From Acidobacteriota bacterium (GTDB taxonomy: Bacteria > Acidobacteriota > Aminicenantia > UBA2199): a stretch of 5,815 nucleotides of DNA. Positions 1-5,815 of this stretch are shown one piece after another. The position numbers were made by a program, and so were the translations under genes. A model generated the notes under the pieces. The model searched no databases and had not been told where the DNA came from. It saw only the letters and a list, made by a program, of their open reading frames with translations. The stretch spans positions 1 through 5,815 of the forward strand of contig JAKAGC010000294.1 in NCBI GenBank assembly GCA_021817755.1, written 5' to 3'. Numbering within the stretch: the stretch's first letter is position 1; each line of letters starts with the position of its first letter.

Positions 1-757
1 CTTTTACGCGTTCCCATGCCTGGTCCATGGTTAGTGACTGGTGCCAGTGAGCCAGTAATGAACCATCCTGTATATTAAGCGGGAGAACAGCTAAACCGGA
101 TTTCTCAAAGGGATGGTATTTCTCTTCCATAAAACCGACATCATCATTGGAACCGAATGTGGCATCATAATTATATCCGGCATTGCGCAGATTTTCCCAA
201 AGTTCGGGGGGTTGGTAAAGCCAGTGAATGCGAAGCCCCCATTTTTGCTTACCGGGGAGCATGGTTTTAAATACTGCCAATTCTTCAGCGGCTTTATCCA
301 CACTCAGATGGGCGTTTATACCATGTATTCCAACTTCCCATCCGTTCTCTTCCAGGTATTCCAATTTATTACGGAGCTCTCGGACATCATAATCGGTTCC
401 GCGGCGCTCGGGAGCAGGAGTATGATCATCGATAAATCCCTGCGTTCTATAGAATGGAATAAAATAGAAAGTAGAACGAACATCATACTTTTTTTCGATT
501 CCCAGTATCAAATCAAGACTCTTTTCCCAGGGATCGGGGATCATTCCTATTTTGATGAGTGGAAATAAAAGTCCTGTAAAAAAAGAACGTAAATACTCTC
601 GGAAGGTTAAATCCTTTTTTAACCAACGCGCCAAATTGGAAAACATACACCGCTTAATAAATGAACCGGCGGTTTTACTAAAAAAAGGCATGTGTCTGAT
701 AAACAAATGATCGACATCATGGGTCAAAACTAGTGTATAAGGTGCGTCATTTTTCAT
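1..757 (-). CDS. Polysaccharide deacetylase-like protein (NodB/CE4 fold, THDVD subtype), 5' part only
   Basis: An uninterrupted frame of 252 codons starts at the ATG at 757 and runs off the left edge, so the C-terminus is missing. The protein opens MKNDAPYTLVLTHDVDH. THDVD at residues 12-16 stands where classical CE4 enzymes carry TFDDG and supplies the metal-binding Asp/His environment. STFYFIPFY (95-103) matches the strand after the catalytic core start. EVGIHGINAH (141-150) is the motif-2 histidine region, here H-x4-H (H145, H150) instead of the usual H-x3-H. GLRIHW (174-179) and GYNYDATFGSNDDVGF (194-209) match the conserved R-x-H and Y-D-x-T-x-G-x-x-D-x-x-G-F blocks of this subfamily. 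No signal peptide or membrane helix is seen, so it is probably cytoplasmic, acting on a sugar or lipid-linked precursor; that is inference. The ATG shares 4 bases with the stop of the upstream gene (ATGA) and has no evident Shine-Dalgarno sequence, which points to coupled translation. The deacetylase-like fold is well supported; substrate and activity are unknown. Confidence 0.88.
   Translation of the reverse strand, partial: MKNDAPYTLVLTHDVDHLFIRHMPFFSKTAGSFIKRCMFSNLARWLKKDLTFREYLRSFFTGLLFPLIKIGMIPDPWEKSLDLILGIEKKYDVRSTFYFIPFYRTQGFIDDHTPAPERRGTDYDVRELRNKLEYLEENGWEVGIHGINAHLSVDKAAEELAVFKTMLPGKQKWGLRIHWLYQPPELWENLRNAGYNYDATFGSNDDVGFMEEKYHPFEKSGLAVLPLNIQDGSLLAHWHQSLTMDQAWERVK
754..757 (-). other. 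ATGA stop/start overlap between the GT-C C-half gene and the deacetylase gene
   Basis: The ATG at 757 overlaps the TGA ending at 754. The bases just upstream (minus strand, ending AAACCACT) hold no GGAG-like motif, so the deacetylase probably depends on ribosomes that have just finished the upstream gene. Confidence 0.85.
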
Positions 758-2157
758 AGTGGTTTTTTGGATACGATAATTTTTATATCTTTCACTCGGA
801 AATGCTGCCCTACTGCACGAGGAGTAAAGCTGAATACCAGGTTCACATGAGAAGCTCCGGGTCTGATTTTTTTTGATAGAACATAGGTCCGCCATACATG
901 AGTGGTAAATCCATTTTTCAATTGTTCCCATTTCCCCTTGGGTTGTTCTTCGACATAATCCGACAGAAGTATAGAGTTTCCCTGGGGAGTCAGTGTGTGG
1001 GAAAAAGATGCCCTCACGATAAATGTGACATATTGATCGGATGGTATCGGTTCGGAGATAGAGCGTGGACTGAATTCATAACCGAAAAGCAATTGGGTTT
1101 TCTTTCCTTTTGCCATTCCAGTACAGGTAACGGTTAATGAATCACGCGGTGTTTCTTTTTTCGATTCCCGGACGGGTTTTGTTTCCATTGAAAATATTCC
1201 GGATTCCAATAACCTTATGGATTGAGGTGGATTGATATGCCGATAAGGAGGACGGGTAATCTCTTCTTCTAATTTACGTGGTCTGACTCTAAGCAATTGC
1301 CGTCCGTTATCTTCCATTACTTCGGTACATTCGACACCGAGGAACTCCTCCATCATTACAGCTCTGGCAAAGCGCCGGTGCATGACATTGATTAGCACAT
1401 ACGAACCACCTATATAATCTTTAAATAGGCGAAAAACTTCATCTCTTGAACCTTTCTTTTTGTTGGCCTGTATCAAGAACGGGACAGCGGTCGGACAGGA
1501 GTAATCCAATCCTTTTCCTTGTGTATGATAATAAAAAAACGGTTGGTTAACTGTAAGAACAAGTTGGTTTTTATCCAGTGAATCGAGAAACTCTTCAAGT
1601 TTATATGGATAATGGGGGTCTGTCTGGCTGATCTGAAGTTGCCATGTAGTTCTATAAGCAGGAAAGTAATTGACAAGATTGAAAATCACAATTAAAGCGA
1701 ATGTGGAATAGCAGAGACTTTTTAACCATTTGGGTTTTTGAACAAGGAATAGGGAAAGTAGATAAAGAGTCATCACTATGGTTAGGGGAAATAGGGAAAG
1801 TTGATATCGAAAATTGGTATAACCTTTAATAGAAAGGAAAATCATGGTACAGAGCCACGAGAACACAAGGGCTTTTTGCCACCGTTCCCGTTTTTCCCTG
1901 GTCAGAAAAAACCAGACTAACAGCGGAAGCAAAATCCATCCGGTGTTTCCGACATGCTTGAACCGGAACAATACACCGAGGTAACCATTTAAAAGTAGTT
2001 TTCCGGATGAAGCAATATCCGCGGTGTATTCTTCCCGTGTTTGATCGGCGCGTGCATTCTTCTTATCGATTATAGGGTAAACCAGGAAAAGGACAAGAAG
2101 AGTTAAGAGAAGCGATGCAATACAAATAACAGTGATTGTGTGTTTATTCTTTTTCAT
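754..2157 (-). CDS. C-terminal-half-like GT-C glycosyltransferase protein with extracytoplasmic domains
   Basis: The 467-aa product has about five membrane helices (roughly residues 7-28, 74-85, 96-111, 118-138, 147-164) followed by some 300 residues of soluble sequence. The block KGYTNFRYQLSLFPL (111-125), with R117-Y118 at the external start of a helix, resembles the RY...P signature near the end of the membrane core in GT39/ArnT-like enzymes. The acidic catalytic loop of that family is absent here but is present in the gene just upstream. Residues about 180-295 form a mixed alpha/beta region like the periplasmic domain that often follows GT-C cores. Residues about 340-465 are strand-rich and look like a beta-sandwich or carbohydrate-binding-like domain (inferred). 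I chose the ATG at 2157 because it gives a typical MKKNK positive N-terminus before a helix and has AGGA 8 bases upstream. The frame is open to 2274, but that stretch overlaps the convincing coding sequence of the upstream gene. It may be the rear part of a frameshifted gene. Its last 4 bases overlap the deacetylase start. Confidence 0.78.
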   Translation of the reverse strand: MKKNKHTITVICIASLLLTLLVLFLVYPIIDKKNARADQTREEYTADIASSGKLLLNGYLGVLFRFKHVGNTGWILLPLLVWFFLTREKRERWQKALVFSWLCTMIFLSIKGYTNFRYQLSLFPLTIVMTLYLLSLFLVQKPKWLKSLCYSTFALIVIFNLVNYFPAYRTTWQLQISQTDPHYPYKLEEFLDSLDKNQLVLTVNQPFFYYHTQGKGLDYSCPTAVPFLIQANKKKGSRDEVFRLFKDYIGGSYVLINVMHRRFARAVMMEEFLGVECTEVMEDNGRQLLRVRPRKLEEEITRPPYRHINPPQSIRLLESGIFSMETKPVRESKKETPRDSLTVTCTGMAKGKKTQLLFGYEFSPRSISEPIPSDQYVTFIVRASFSHTLTPQGNSILLSDYVEEQPKGKWEQLKNGFTTHVWRTYVLSKKIRPGASHVNLVFSFTPRAVGQHFRVKDIKIIVSKKPL

Positions 2158-2165
2158 GGCATTTT

Positions 2166-2169
2166 TCCT
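2166..2169 (-). promoter_or_regulatory. Weak ribosome binding site for the start at 2157
   Basis: AGGA on the minus strand, overlapping the TAG stop of the upstream gene, lies 8 bases before the ATG at 2157. It is short, but it makes independent initiation of the downstream protein possible. That bears on whether the two halves are a true gene pair or one broken gene. Confidence 0.4.
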
Positions 2170-3265
2170 ATAGAGCAGGAACATAGCTACTGTAGCCTGA
2201 AAGCGAGCCGTAGAAAATTTCCAGGAGATAATGGAAATTTCCAAGTACAAGGATAATAAGGGCGATACCTGCAACTTTTACAATCCGAATATACCACTTA
2301 CTTTCATCAAAAAGAAAAAGAGCAAGCATATTAATCAGGGCAACAGCCAATCCAATGGGGTGTGTGAATCCGGCAAATCCGGAAAAAACAGCGAGGAGAA
2401 AGTAAGAGAGTTTATCCCGGTTTTTAATGGTATAGCCAAGCCAGATCCAGGACATCACCAGGAAAAAGATGCGGTATGTGTCGAGATGGTAGTTCATTAA
2501 CATTGCGACAAATCCATAAGAACATATGATAACGAGTAAACCGAGTAGAGCAAGATGGGGACTTTTCCGGTAAAGCCACAGGAACATTACTGCAATGATA
2601 AGCAATCCATAGTAAATAGTCGTACTGCGATAAAAGAGATCAAAATCTTTTTCACGGTTCAAAGGTTTTGAATTGAGCATCATTTCCCAGGTGAGTAATA
2701 AAGAGAAGGAAGGTTTCTGAGACCCCTGGAAATAAAACCCGTTTCTGTCCGGGATCATGTATTTGGTATAAGGGATGGCTTTTTGGTTGTAATACATTTT
2801 TCCCAGGTTTCCATAGACAAGGGCATCATGTTGTTCAATAGGGATGCGAAACGCAGTAGGGAGATAAAGTATTAAAAACGTAGCCAGTAAGACCAAAACG
2901 GCACTCCAATAGCTTGAACTTTTAAATTTCCCTAATGGTGTAAGCGTTTTTCGTCGTTCCCGAATGGTTCCGAACCACTCCCTTGTGTTTCGGATCAATA
3001 AAAGGAATCCACGCCAGGAAAGAATCCCAATTAAAGAAAAAAACACGATTACGACCGACATATAGAAGGTATTGGATTGACGGGGAAAGAGAAGCAGCAG
3101 GTAATAAAGAAGAAGTACTGTGATAACGGGGCCGAATCCAAGGGAGTACAATATCAGTTCAAAAGCAGTGTATTTCCGTTGAGAGTTAAACACGAGCAGA
3201 ACAGATGCCGTAATGACAGAAAACAAAATACCTGTAAGTAAAAATTTTAAGAGAAAAGCGATCAT
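2168..3265 (-). CDS. N-terminal-half-like GT-C glycosyltransferase membrane protein (possibly truncated by frameshift)
   Basis: The 365-aa product is almost entirely membrane-embedded, with about ten hydrophobic segments. Four come first (about 5-26, 35-60, 67-90, 120-138). They are followed by a predicted external loop, IPIEQHDALVYGN (141-153), whose E144 and D147 sit where GT39-like enzymes have the catalytic acidic residues. GSQKPSFSLLLTW (181-193) resembles the Q-x-P-P helix after that loop, NYHLDTYR (258-265) the later conserved polar turn, and GFAGFTHPIGL (296-306) the usual G-x-A-x-x-T-x-P-x-G helix hairpin. The RY-containing C-terminal part of the fold and any soluble domain are missing; both are found in the next gene, one base out of frame. 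GT-C proteins of this kind normally carry both halves on one chain. The start shares an ATGA overlap with the upstream stop and has AAAGGA 9 bases ahead. The glycosyltransferase call rests on fold pattern only. A non-enzymatic polytopic membrane protein remains possible. Confidence 0.75.
   Translation of the reverse strand: MIAFLLKFLLTGILFSVITASVLLVFNSQRKYTAFELILYSLGFGPVITVLLLYYLLLLFPRQSNTFYMSVVIVFFSLIGILSWRGFLLLIRNTREWFGTIRERRKTLTPLGKFKSSSYWSAVLVLLATFLILYLPTAFRIPIEQHDALVYGNLGKMYYNQKAIPYTKYMIPDRNGFYFQGSQKPSFSLLLTWEMMLNSKPLNREKDFDLFYRSTTIYYGLLIIAVMFLWLYRKSPHLALLGLLVIICSYGFVAMLMNYHLDTYRIFFLVMSWIWLGYTIKNRDKLSYFLLAVFSGFAGFTHPIGLAVALINMLALFLFDESKWYIRIVKVAGIALIILVLGNFHYLLEIFYGSLSGYSSYVPAL
3262..3265 (-). 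other. ATGA stop/start overlap between the GT39-like gene and the next gene
   Basis: The ATG at 3265 and the TGA ending at 3262 share bases. This is the usual sign of translational coupling in a tight operon, and it fixes the order and co-expression of the two membrane proteins. Confidence 0.85.
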
Positions 3266-5118
3266 GGATTAATTTCCTTTAAAGCATTTTTTTGTTTATT
3301 CACCTGGGCGATGGTAATGTGCCATCGTTCCCTCATTTGAGAAATTCTATTTTTATATTTCCCGGTATAATCCAAATCGCGAAGTTTATAAACGATTTGC
3401 CGGGCTTCTTTATAGTTTTGATTCATCATTTCCATTTCAAAAATGGCTTCATAAAGTTCAAGATTATTGACAGTTTCCCTGATTTCATCTTTTATCCTGC
3501 GAAAAAAACTCAGGATATTTCTTGCCAATGCTCCATTATCGGATATTCGAGCAACAAATATTTTATTAAAGGAGTATGTCCGGATATACTCCATATTTCT
3601 AAAAAATTTGCTTTTAAGTTTTTCCTGACCGGTGAGGAAAACAATGTATATATCTCCCCGTTGTTCCCCGGAAAGAATGGCCGGATAATCCTTCAGAATG
3701 GGAATGGAGTTTTTTAGAACCACATATTGGAGATTTTTATCGGTATAATAGTATTTACATGAGTAAAAAGCGTCAGGTGCCCATTTTCCGGGAGGAACCA
3801 GGTTATAAATATATGCAGTATCACCGGGTTTGGATTCATATTTGAAGAGATCGTAGAGCTTTCGGTATTCATGGTGTTTCGCACTGTAAGCGGATGCCAA
3901 ATTGGGAAAATTCCAGACAAATGAACCGATCAATAGTATTACAAATAATGCATGTGGCAAATATTTTAGTCTAAGTCCCGGTTTTATTTTTACCAGATCG
4001 AACAATAGCCGGTAACCATAAAAAGCCGAAAGAGCCATTAAAGACATAATTACAGGCATAGTGGAAATAAAATACCGTGTTTGAACAGGATAGATTATCG
4101 TACTCTCAAATGTCGCATGAAATATCTGGGGGTAGATGACAGTGAACAAAAAGAAATATAGAAAATACGGAAATGTTTTATTATTATTAATTTGGGATTG
4201 CTTCTTATAATAATAAATCCAACCAATTACTCCAAGAAGAAGAGTAAAAATAAAAAAGAGCACATATCGGTTCAACAGCCCATCAATATAAAAGCTATAT
4301 GTTGTTGAATCAAAAGAAAAAAGAAGTTGAAGGATATTTTTGACTACTTCGGAAGCATCAGGTTTGGCAATGTAATTATGAGCTTTAGTGTTAGTAATAT
4401 TCATATAAAGGAAAGGGATGATCATTATAAGAGAAGATAGACTGGTCAAATATACAGCAAAAATCTTTGTACGGTATTTTTTATAGAATAGGAATGGCAA
4501 TAGCGTAAGACTGGCTACAAGCAAAAACACAGTAGGTTGAAAACCTTCGGAAAGGAGAAACCATGTTTGAACGATAATCAGAAGAATATAGGACCAATAC
4601 CGCTGATTTTTATCGCTGTCGTTTTCCAGTATTCGAAAAAGTAATAACAGGTAAAGTAGTGCGTAAAAAATAGTATTGGCAGCAGGTTTTCCAACTCTCG
4701 AATATAAGTAAAAATGGGAATTAAACATGAATAGAAATACCATCATAAAGACAATATAACGGTTTTGCACAAATTTCTTTATCAGAAGGAAAAACAAGAG
4801 AACACTTAGTGCTCCCAGTAAAACACTGTGAATTCGAATACCGGTTTCATTTAATGCGATATTCGAGATACCTAATCCTTGAAGTATCAAAGGGAAAGGA
4901 GGTTGCTGCATATTCGAAGAATTCTCGGGTATCCCCAAATCCCAAAATCCCCCATGAGAAAGGCTCGTCATATAGTCTTCATCGCCCCAAATATCTCTGT
5001 GTGCAATATTCGGAAATAGCAAAATAAATGCCGCAATAAAAATAATCACACCTATTAATATCGGTCGACGTTCAAAGAGTCCTGTTTCATTTATTGTACC
5101 GGTCATTGTTTCGCCCAT
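3262..5118 (-). CDS. GT-C glycosyltransferase, GT39/ArnT/PMT-like
   Basis: The 618-aa product has about eleven membrane helices (first at about 18-36, last at about 388-405) and a C-terminal soluble part. The first external loop reads HRDIWGDEDYM (40-50), with the D46-E47-D48 cluster expected for the catalytic acid of GT39-type enzymes. It is followed by QQPPFPLIL (71-79), ETGIRIHSVLLGALSV (91-106) and SRVGKPAAN (140-148), all in the order seen in the family. QTRYFISTMPVIM (346-358) is the RY...P signature near the end of the core. Such enzymes move a sugar from a polyprenyl-phosphate donor to a lipid, glycan or protein acceptor on the outer side of the cytoplasmic membrane; the acceptor here is unknown. 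Residues 410-525 resemble the usual external domain. Residues 550-605 are helical and TPR-like, an unusual tail. I chose the start at 5118 because GGAGGA lies 5 bases upstream. In-frame ATGs at 5133 and 5106 are alternatives; the latter would give an ATGA overlap with the upstream stop. Confidence 0.9.
   Translation of the reverse strand: MGETMTGTINETGLFERRPILIGVIIFIAAFILLFPNIAHRDIWGDEDYMTSLSHGGFWDLGIPENSSNMQQPPFPLILQGLGISNIALNETGIRIHSVLLGALSVLLFFLLIKKFVQNRYIVFMMVFLFMFNSHFYLYSRVGKPAANTIFYALLYLLLLFRILENDSDKNQRYWSYILLIIVQTWFLLSEGFQPTVFLLVASLTLLPFLFYKKYRTKIFAVYLTSLSSLIMIIPFLYMNITNTKAHNYIAKPDASEVVKNILQLLFSFDSTTYSFYIDGLLNRYVLFFIFTLLLGVIGWIYYYKKQSQINNNKTFPYFLYFFLFTVIYPQIFHATFESTIIYPVQTRYFISTMPVIMSLMALSAFYGYRLLFDLVKIKPGLRLKYLPHALFVILLIGSFVWNFPNLASAYSAKHHEYRKLYDLFKYESKPGDTAYIYNLVPPGKWAPDAFYSCKYYYTDKNLQYVVLKNSIPILKDYPAILSGEQRGDIYIVFLTGQEKLKSKFFRNMEYIRTYSFNKIFVARISDNGALARNILSFFRRIKDEIRETVNNLELYEAIFEMEMMNQNYKEARQIVYKLRDLDYTGKYKNRISQMRERWHITIAQVNKQKNALKEINP
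3275..3280 (-). promoter_or_regulatory. Ribosome binding site for the gene starting at 3265
   Basis: AAAGGA on the minus strand lies 9 bases before the ATG at 3265, inside the last codons of the upstream glycosyltransferase gene. The start also overlaps the upstream stop (ATGA, 3265-3262), so initiation is probably both SD-led and coupled. Confidence 0.5.
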
Positions 5119-5815
5119 TCCAGTCCTCCCCATATTTTCCCTTTTACAATATCAGGAGCTGTTAAAACCAACGTCATCATGAGAGCAAATATAATGTTGA
5201 AAAAGAAAGGGTAAATATTTTCGAAACGGATAAAACTCGACAGGATACAACCCAAACACAGTAATAATCCCAAAACACCCGATAAATTTATTACCCGGAT
5301 GCTTTTAACATTAGTTAATCGTATAACAACATATGTGAAAAGAGCCAAACAGAATAGAGTATTCATTATGAAAAAATATATCGCTATTCCCTTATGATCT
5401 GGAATCTCGCTCAAATATACGGATGCATTTTTCCCCAGATTAAACAAGATAAAAAACAATGCATTCATTCCAAATATGAACCAAAATCGATCACGCAAAC
5501 CACTACTTTTTAGCACATTCCAGAGGTACACACAAACGATTAAGATTATTCCAAAAACCAGAAATATTTTCAGTTTCAGTAATAGTGGATTAACATTTGG
5601 AAACAAAAAAGCATTTTTTATCTCTTTCTTTGTTAAAGCTCGGTCAAAAAAGAATATATTCCGGGTTTCACCTTTTAATAGACCCCCCATTTTTTGGGGG
5701 TGTTCTCCAGGTAAGAGAGTTATGGTTTGAAGTAAGGGATTTTTAGCTTTGACTTCCTTTTCCCATGCCACATCTCCATTCGTGAAAGTTGTTAACATCG
5801 CTCGATTTTCATCTC
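5103..5815 (-). CDS. LamG/concanavalin-A-like domain membrane protein, 3' part only
   Basis: The frame is open to the right edge (236 codons visible, upstream residues DENRA before the first internal ATG at 5798), so the true start lies outside the window. The first 65 or so visible residues match the end of a LamG-type jelly-roll: TFTNGDVAWEKEV corresponds to the strand usually written as LYVNGxLV, and NIFFFDRALTKKEI to the closing strand and helix usually written as VRIYDRALSxEEI. Then come about five membrane helices (KLKIFLVFGIILIVCVYLW; FWFIFGMNALFFILFNLG; IAIYFFIMNTLFCLALFTY; VLGLLLCLGCILSSFI; FFFNIIFALMMTLVLTA) and a short tail ending WAKQ. LamG domains bind carbohydrate or protein ligands and would lie outside the membrane here (inference). 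The membrane part matches no family I recognise. The gene overlaps the downstream glycosyltransferase gene by 16 bases, so it belongs to the same operon and probably the same surface-glycan process. Confidence 0.72.
   Translation of the reverse strand, partial: DENRAMLTTFTNGDVAWEKEVKAKNPLLQTITLLPGEHPQKMGGLLKGETRNIFFFDRALTKKEIKNAFLFPNVNPLLLKLKIFLVFGIILIVCVYLWNVLKSSGLRDRFWFIFGMNALFFILFNLGKNASVYLSEIPDHKGIAIYFFIMNTLFCLALFTYVVIRLTNVKSIRVINLSGVLGLLLCLGCILSSFIRFENIYPFFFNIIFALMMTLVLTAPDIVKGKIWGGLEWAKQ
5124..5130 (-). promoter_or_regulatory. Shine-Dalgarno sequence that selects the GT39-like start at 5118
   Basis: On the minus strand GGGAGGA is followed by the 5-base spacer CTGGA and then ATG at 5118. 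This is the best ribosome binding site in the window. It lies within the last codons of the LamG gene. It is too close to the ATG at 5133 to serve it (the motif is downstream of that ATG) and about 17 bases from the ATG at 5106, so 5118 is the favoured start. Confidence 0.75.

Noticed and set aside
91..303. A 70-codon minus-strand frame within the deacetylase region
   Set aside because: It is in a different minus-strand frame from the motif-bearing deacetylase and shows no family features.
113..568. A 151-codon open frame on the plus strand
   Set aside because: It lies wholly antisense to the deacetylase frame, which has recognisable family motifs in order across the same stretch. The plus-strand product has no domain pattern, so it is a shadow.
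605..624. Perfect 7-base inverted repeat GGTTAAA/TTTAACC with a 6-base loop
   Set aside because: It lies inside deacetylase coding sequence, is AT-rich and weak, and no gene ends nearby, so a terminator role is unlikely.
2166..2175. Programmed +1 frameshift at the CTA-TAG stop
   Set aside because: There is no prfB-like slip codon (CTT TGA) and no internal SD just upstream, so a programmed shift is not supported, although a simple indel remains possible.
2158..2274. Extension of the GT-C C-half protein to an ATG at 2274
   Set aside because: The added residues overlap the convincing membrane-helix coding sequence of the upstream gene, and no ribosome binding site precedes that ATG closely. 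They are best read as an out-of-frame shadow.
5684..5700. Short hairpin CCCCCA-TTTTT-TGGGGG
   Set aside because: It is inside the LamG coding frame (codons for HPQKMGG) with no following U-tract in the direction of transcription, so it is probably a chance result of the codons used.

Overview
The window is a dense, single-direction block of membrane and envelope-polysaccharide genes. All five coding regions lie on the minus strand and are read from right to left, with almost no intergenic DNA. The window contains no promoter, terminator, RNA gene, mobile element or CRISPR array that I can support. Base composition is moderately AT-rich. One start carries a textbook Shine-Dalgarno sequence (GGAGGA), so this is a bacterium that uses SD-led initiation at least sometimes. 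I cannot name the organism; the gene types would suit a Gram-negative or environmental candidate phylum, but that is a guess.

Layout in transcription order: (1) 5815-5103, the 3' part of a gene for a membrane protein with the end of a LamG/concanavalin-A-like fold followed by about five transmembrane helices; it begins beyond the right edge. (2) 5118-3262, a complete GT-C glycosyltransferase of the GT39/ArnT/PMT type (618 aa) with a DED motif in the first external loop and a C-terminal extension. (3) 3265-2168, a 365-aa multi-helix protein that looks like the N-terminal half of a second, larger GT-C enzyme. (4) 2157-754, a 467-aa protein that looks like the C-terminal half of such an enzyme, followed by two extracytoplasmic domains. 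(5) 757-1, the 5' part of a polysaccharide-deacetylase (NodB/CE4-like, THDVD subtype) gene that runs off the left edge.

Junctions 2/3 and 4/5 are 4-base ATGA stop/start overlaps and junction 1/2 overlaps by 16 bases, so the genes are almost certainly one operon with translational coupling. The exception is junction 3/4, which has a 10-base gap. There the upstream and downstream frames overlap for about 100 bases and differ by one base. This is the most interesting point in the window: either a broken (or mis-sequenced) single gene of about 830 codons, or a glycosyltransferase encoded as two polypeptides.

Taken together the genes suggest assembly or decoration of a surface glycan. The GT-C enzymes would use polyprenyl-phosphate sugars on the outer face of the cytoplasmic membrane. 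The deacetylase has no signal peptide and would act in the cytoplasm on a sugar or lipid-linked precursor. The LamG membrane protein may bind glycan or protein outside. No substrate can be read from the sequence.
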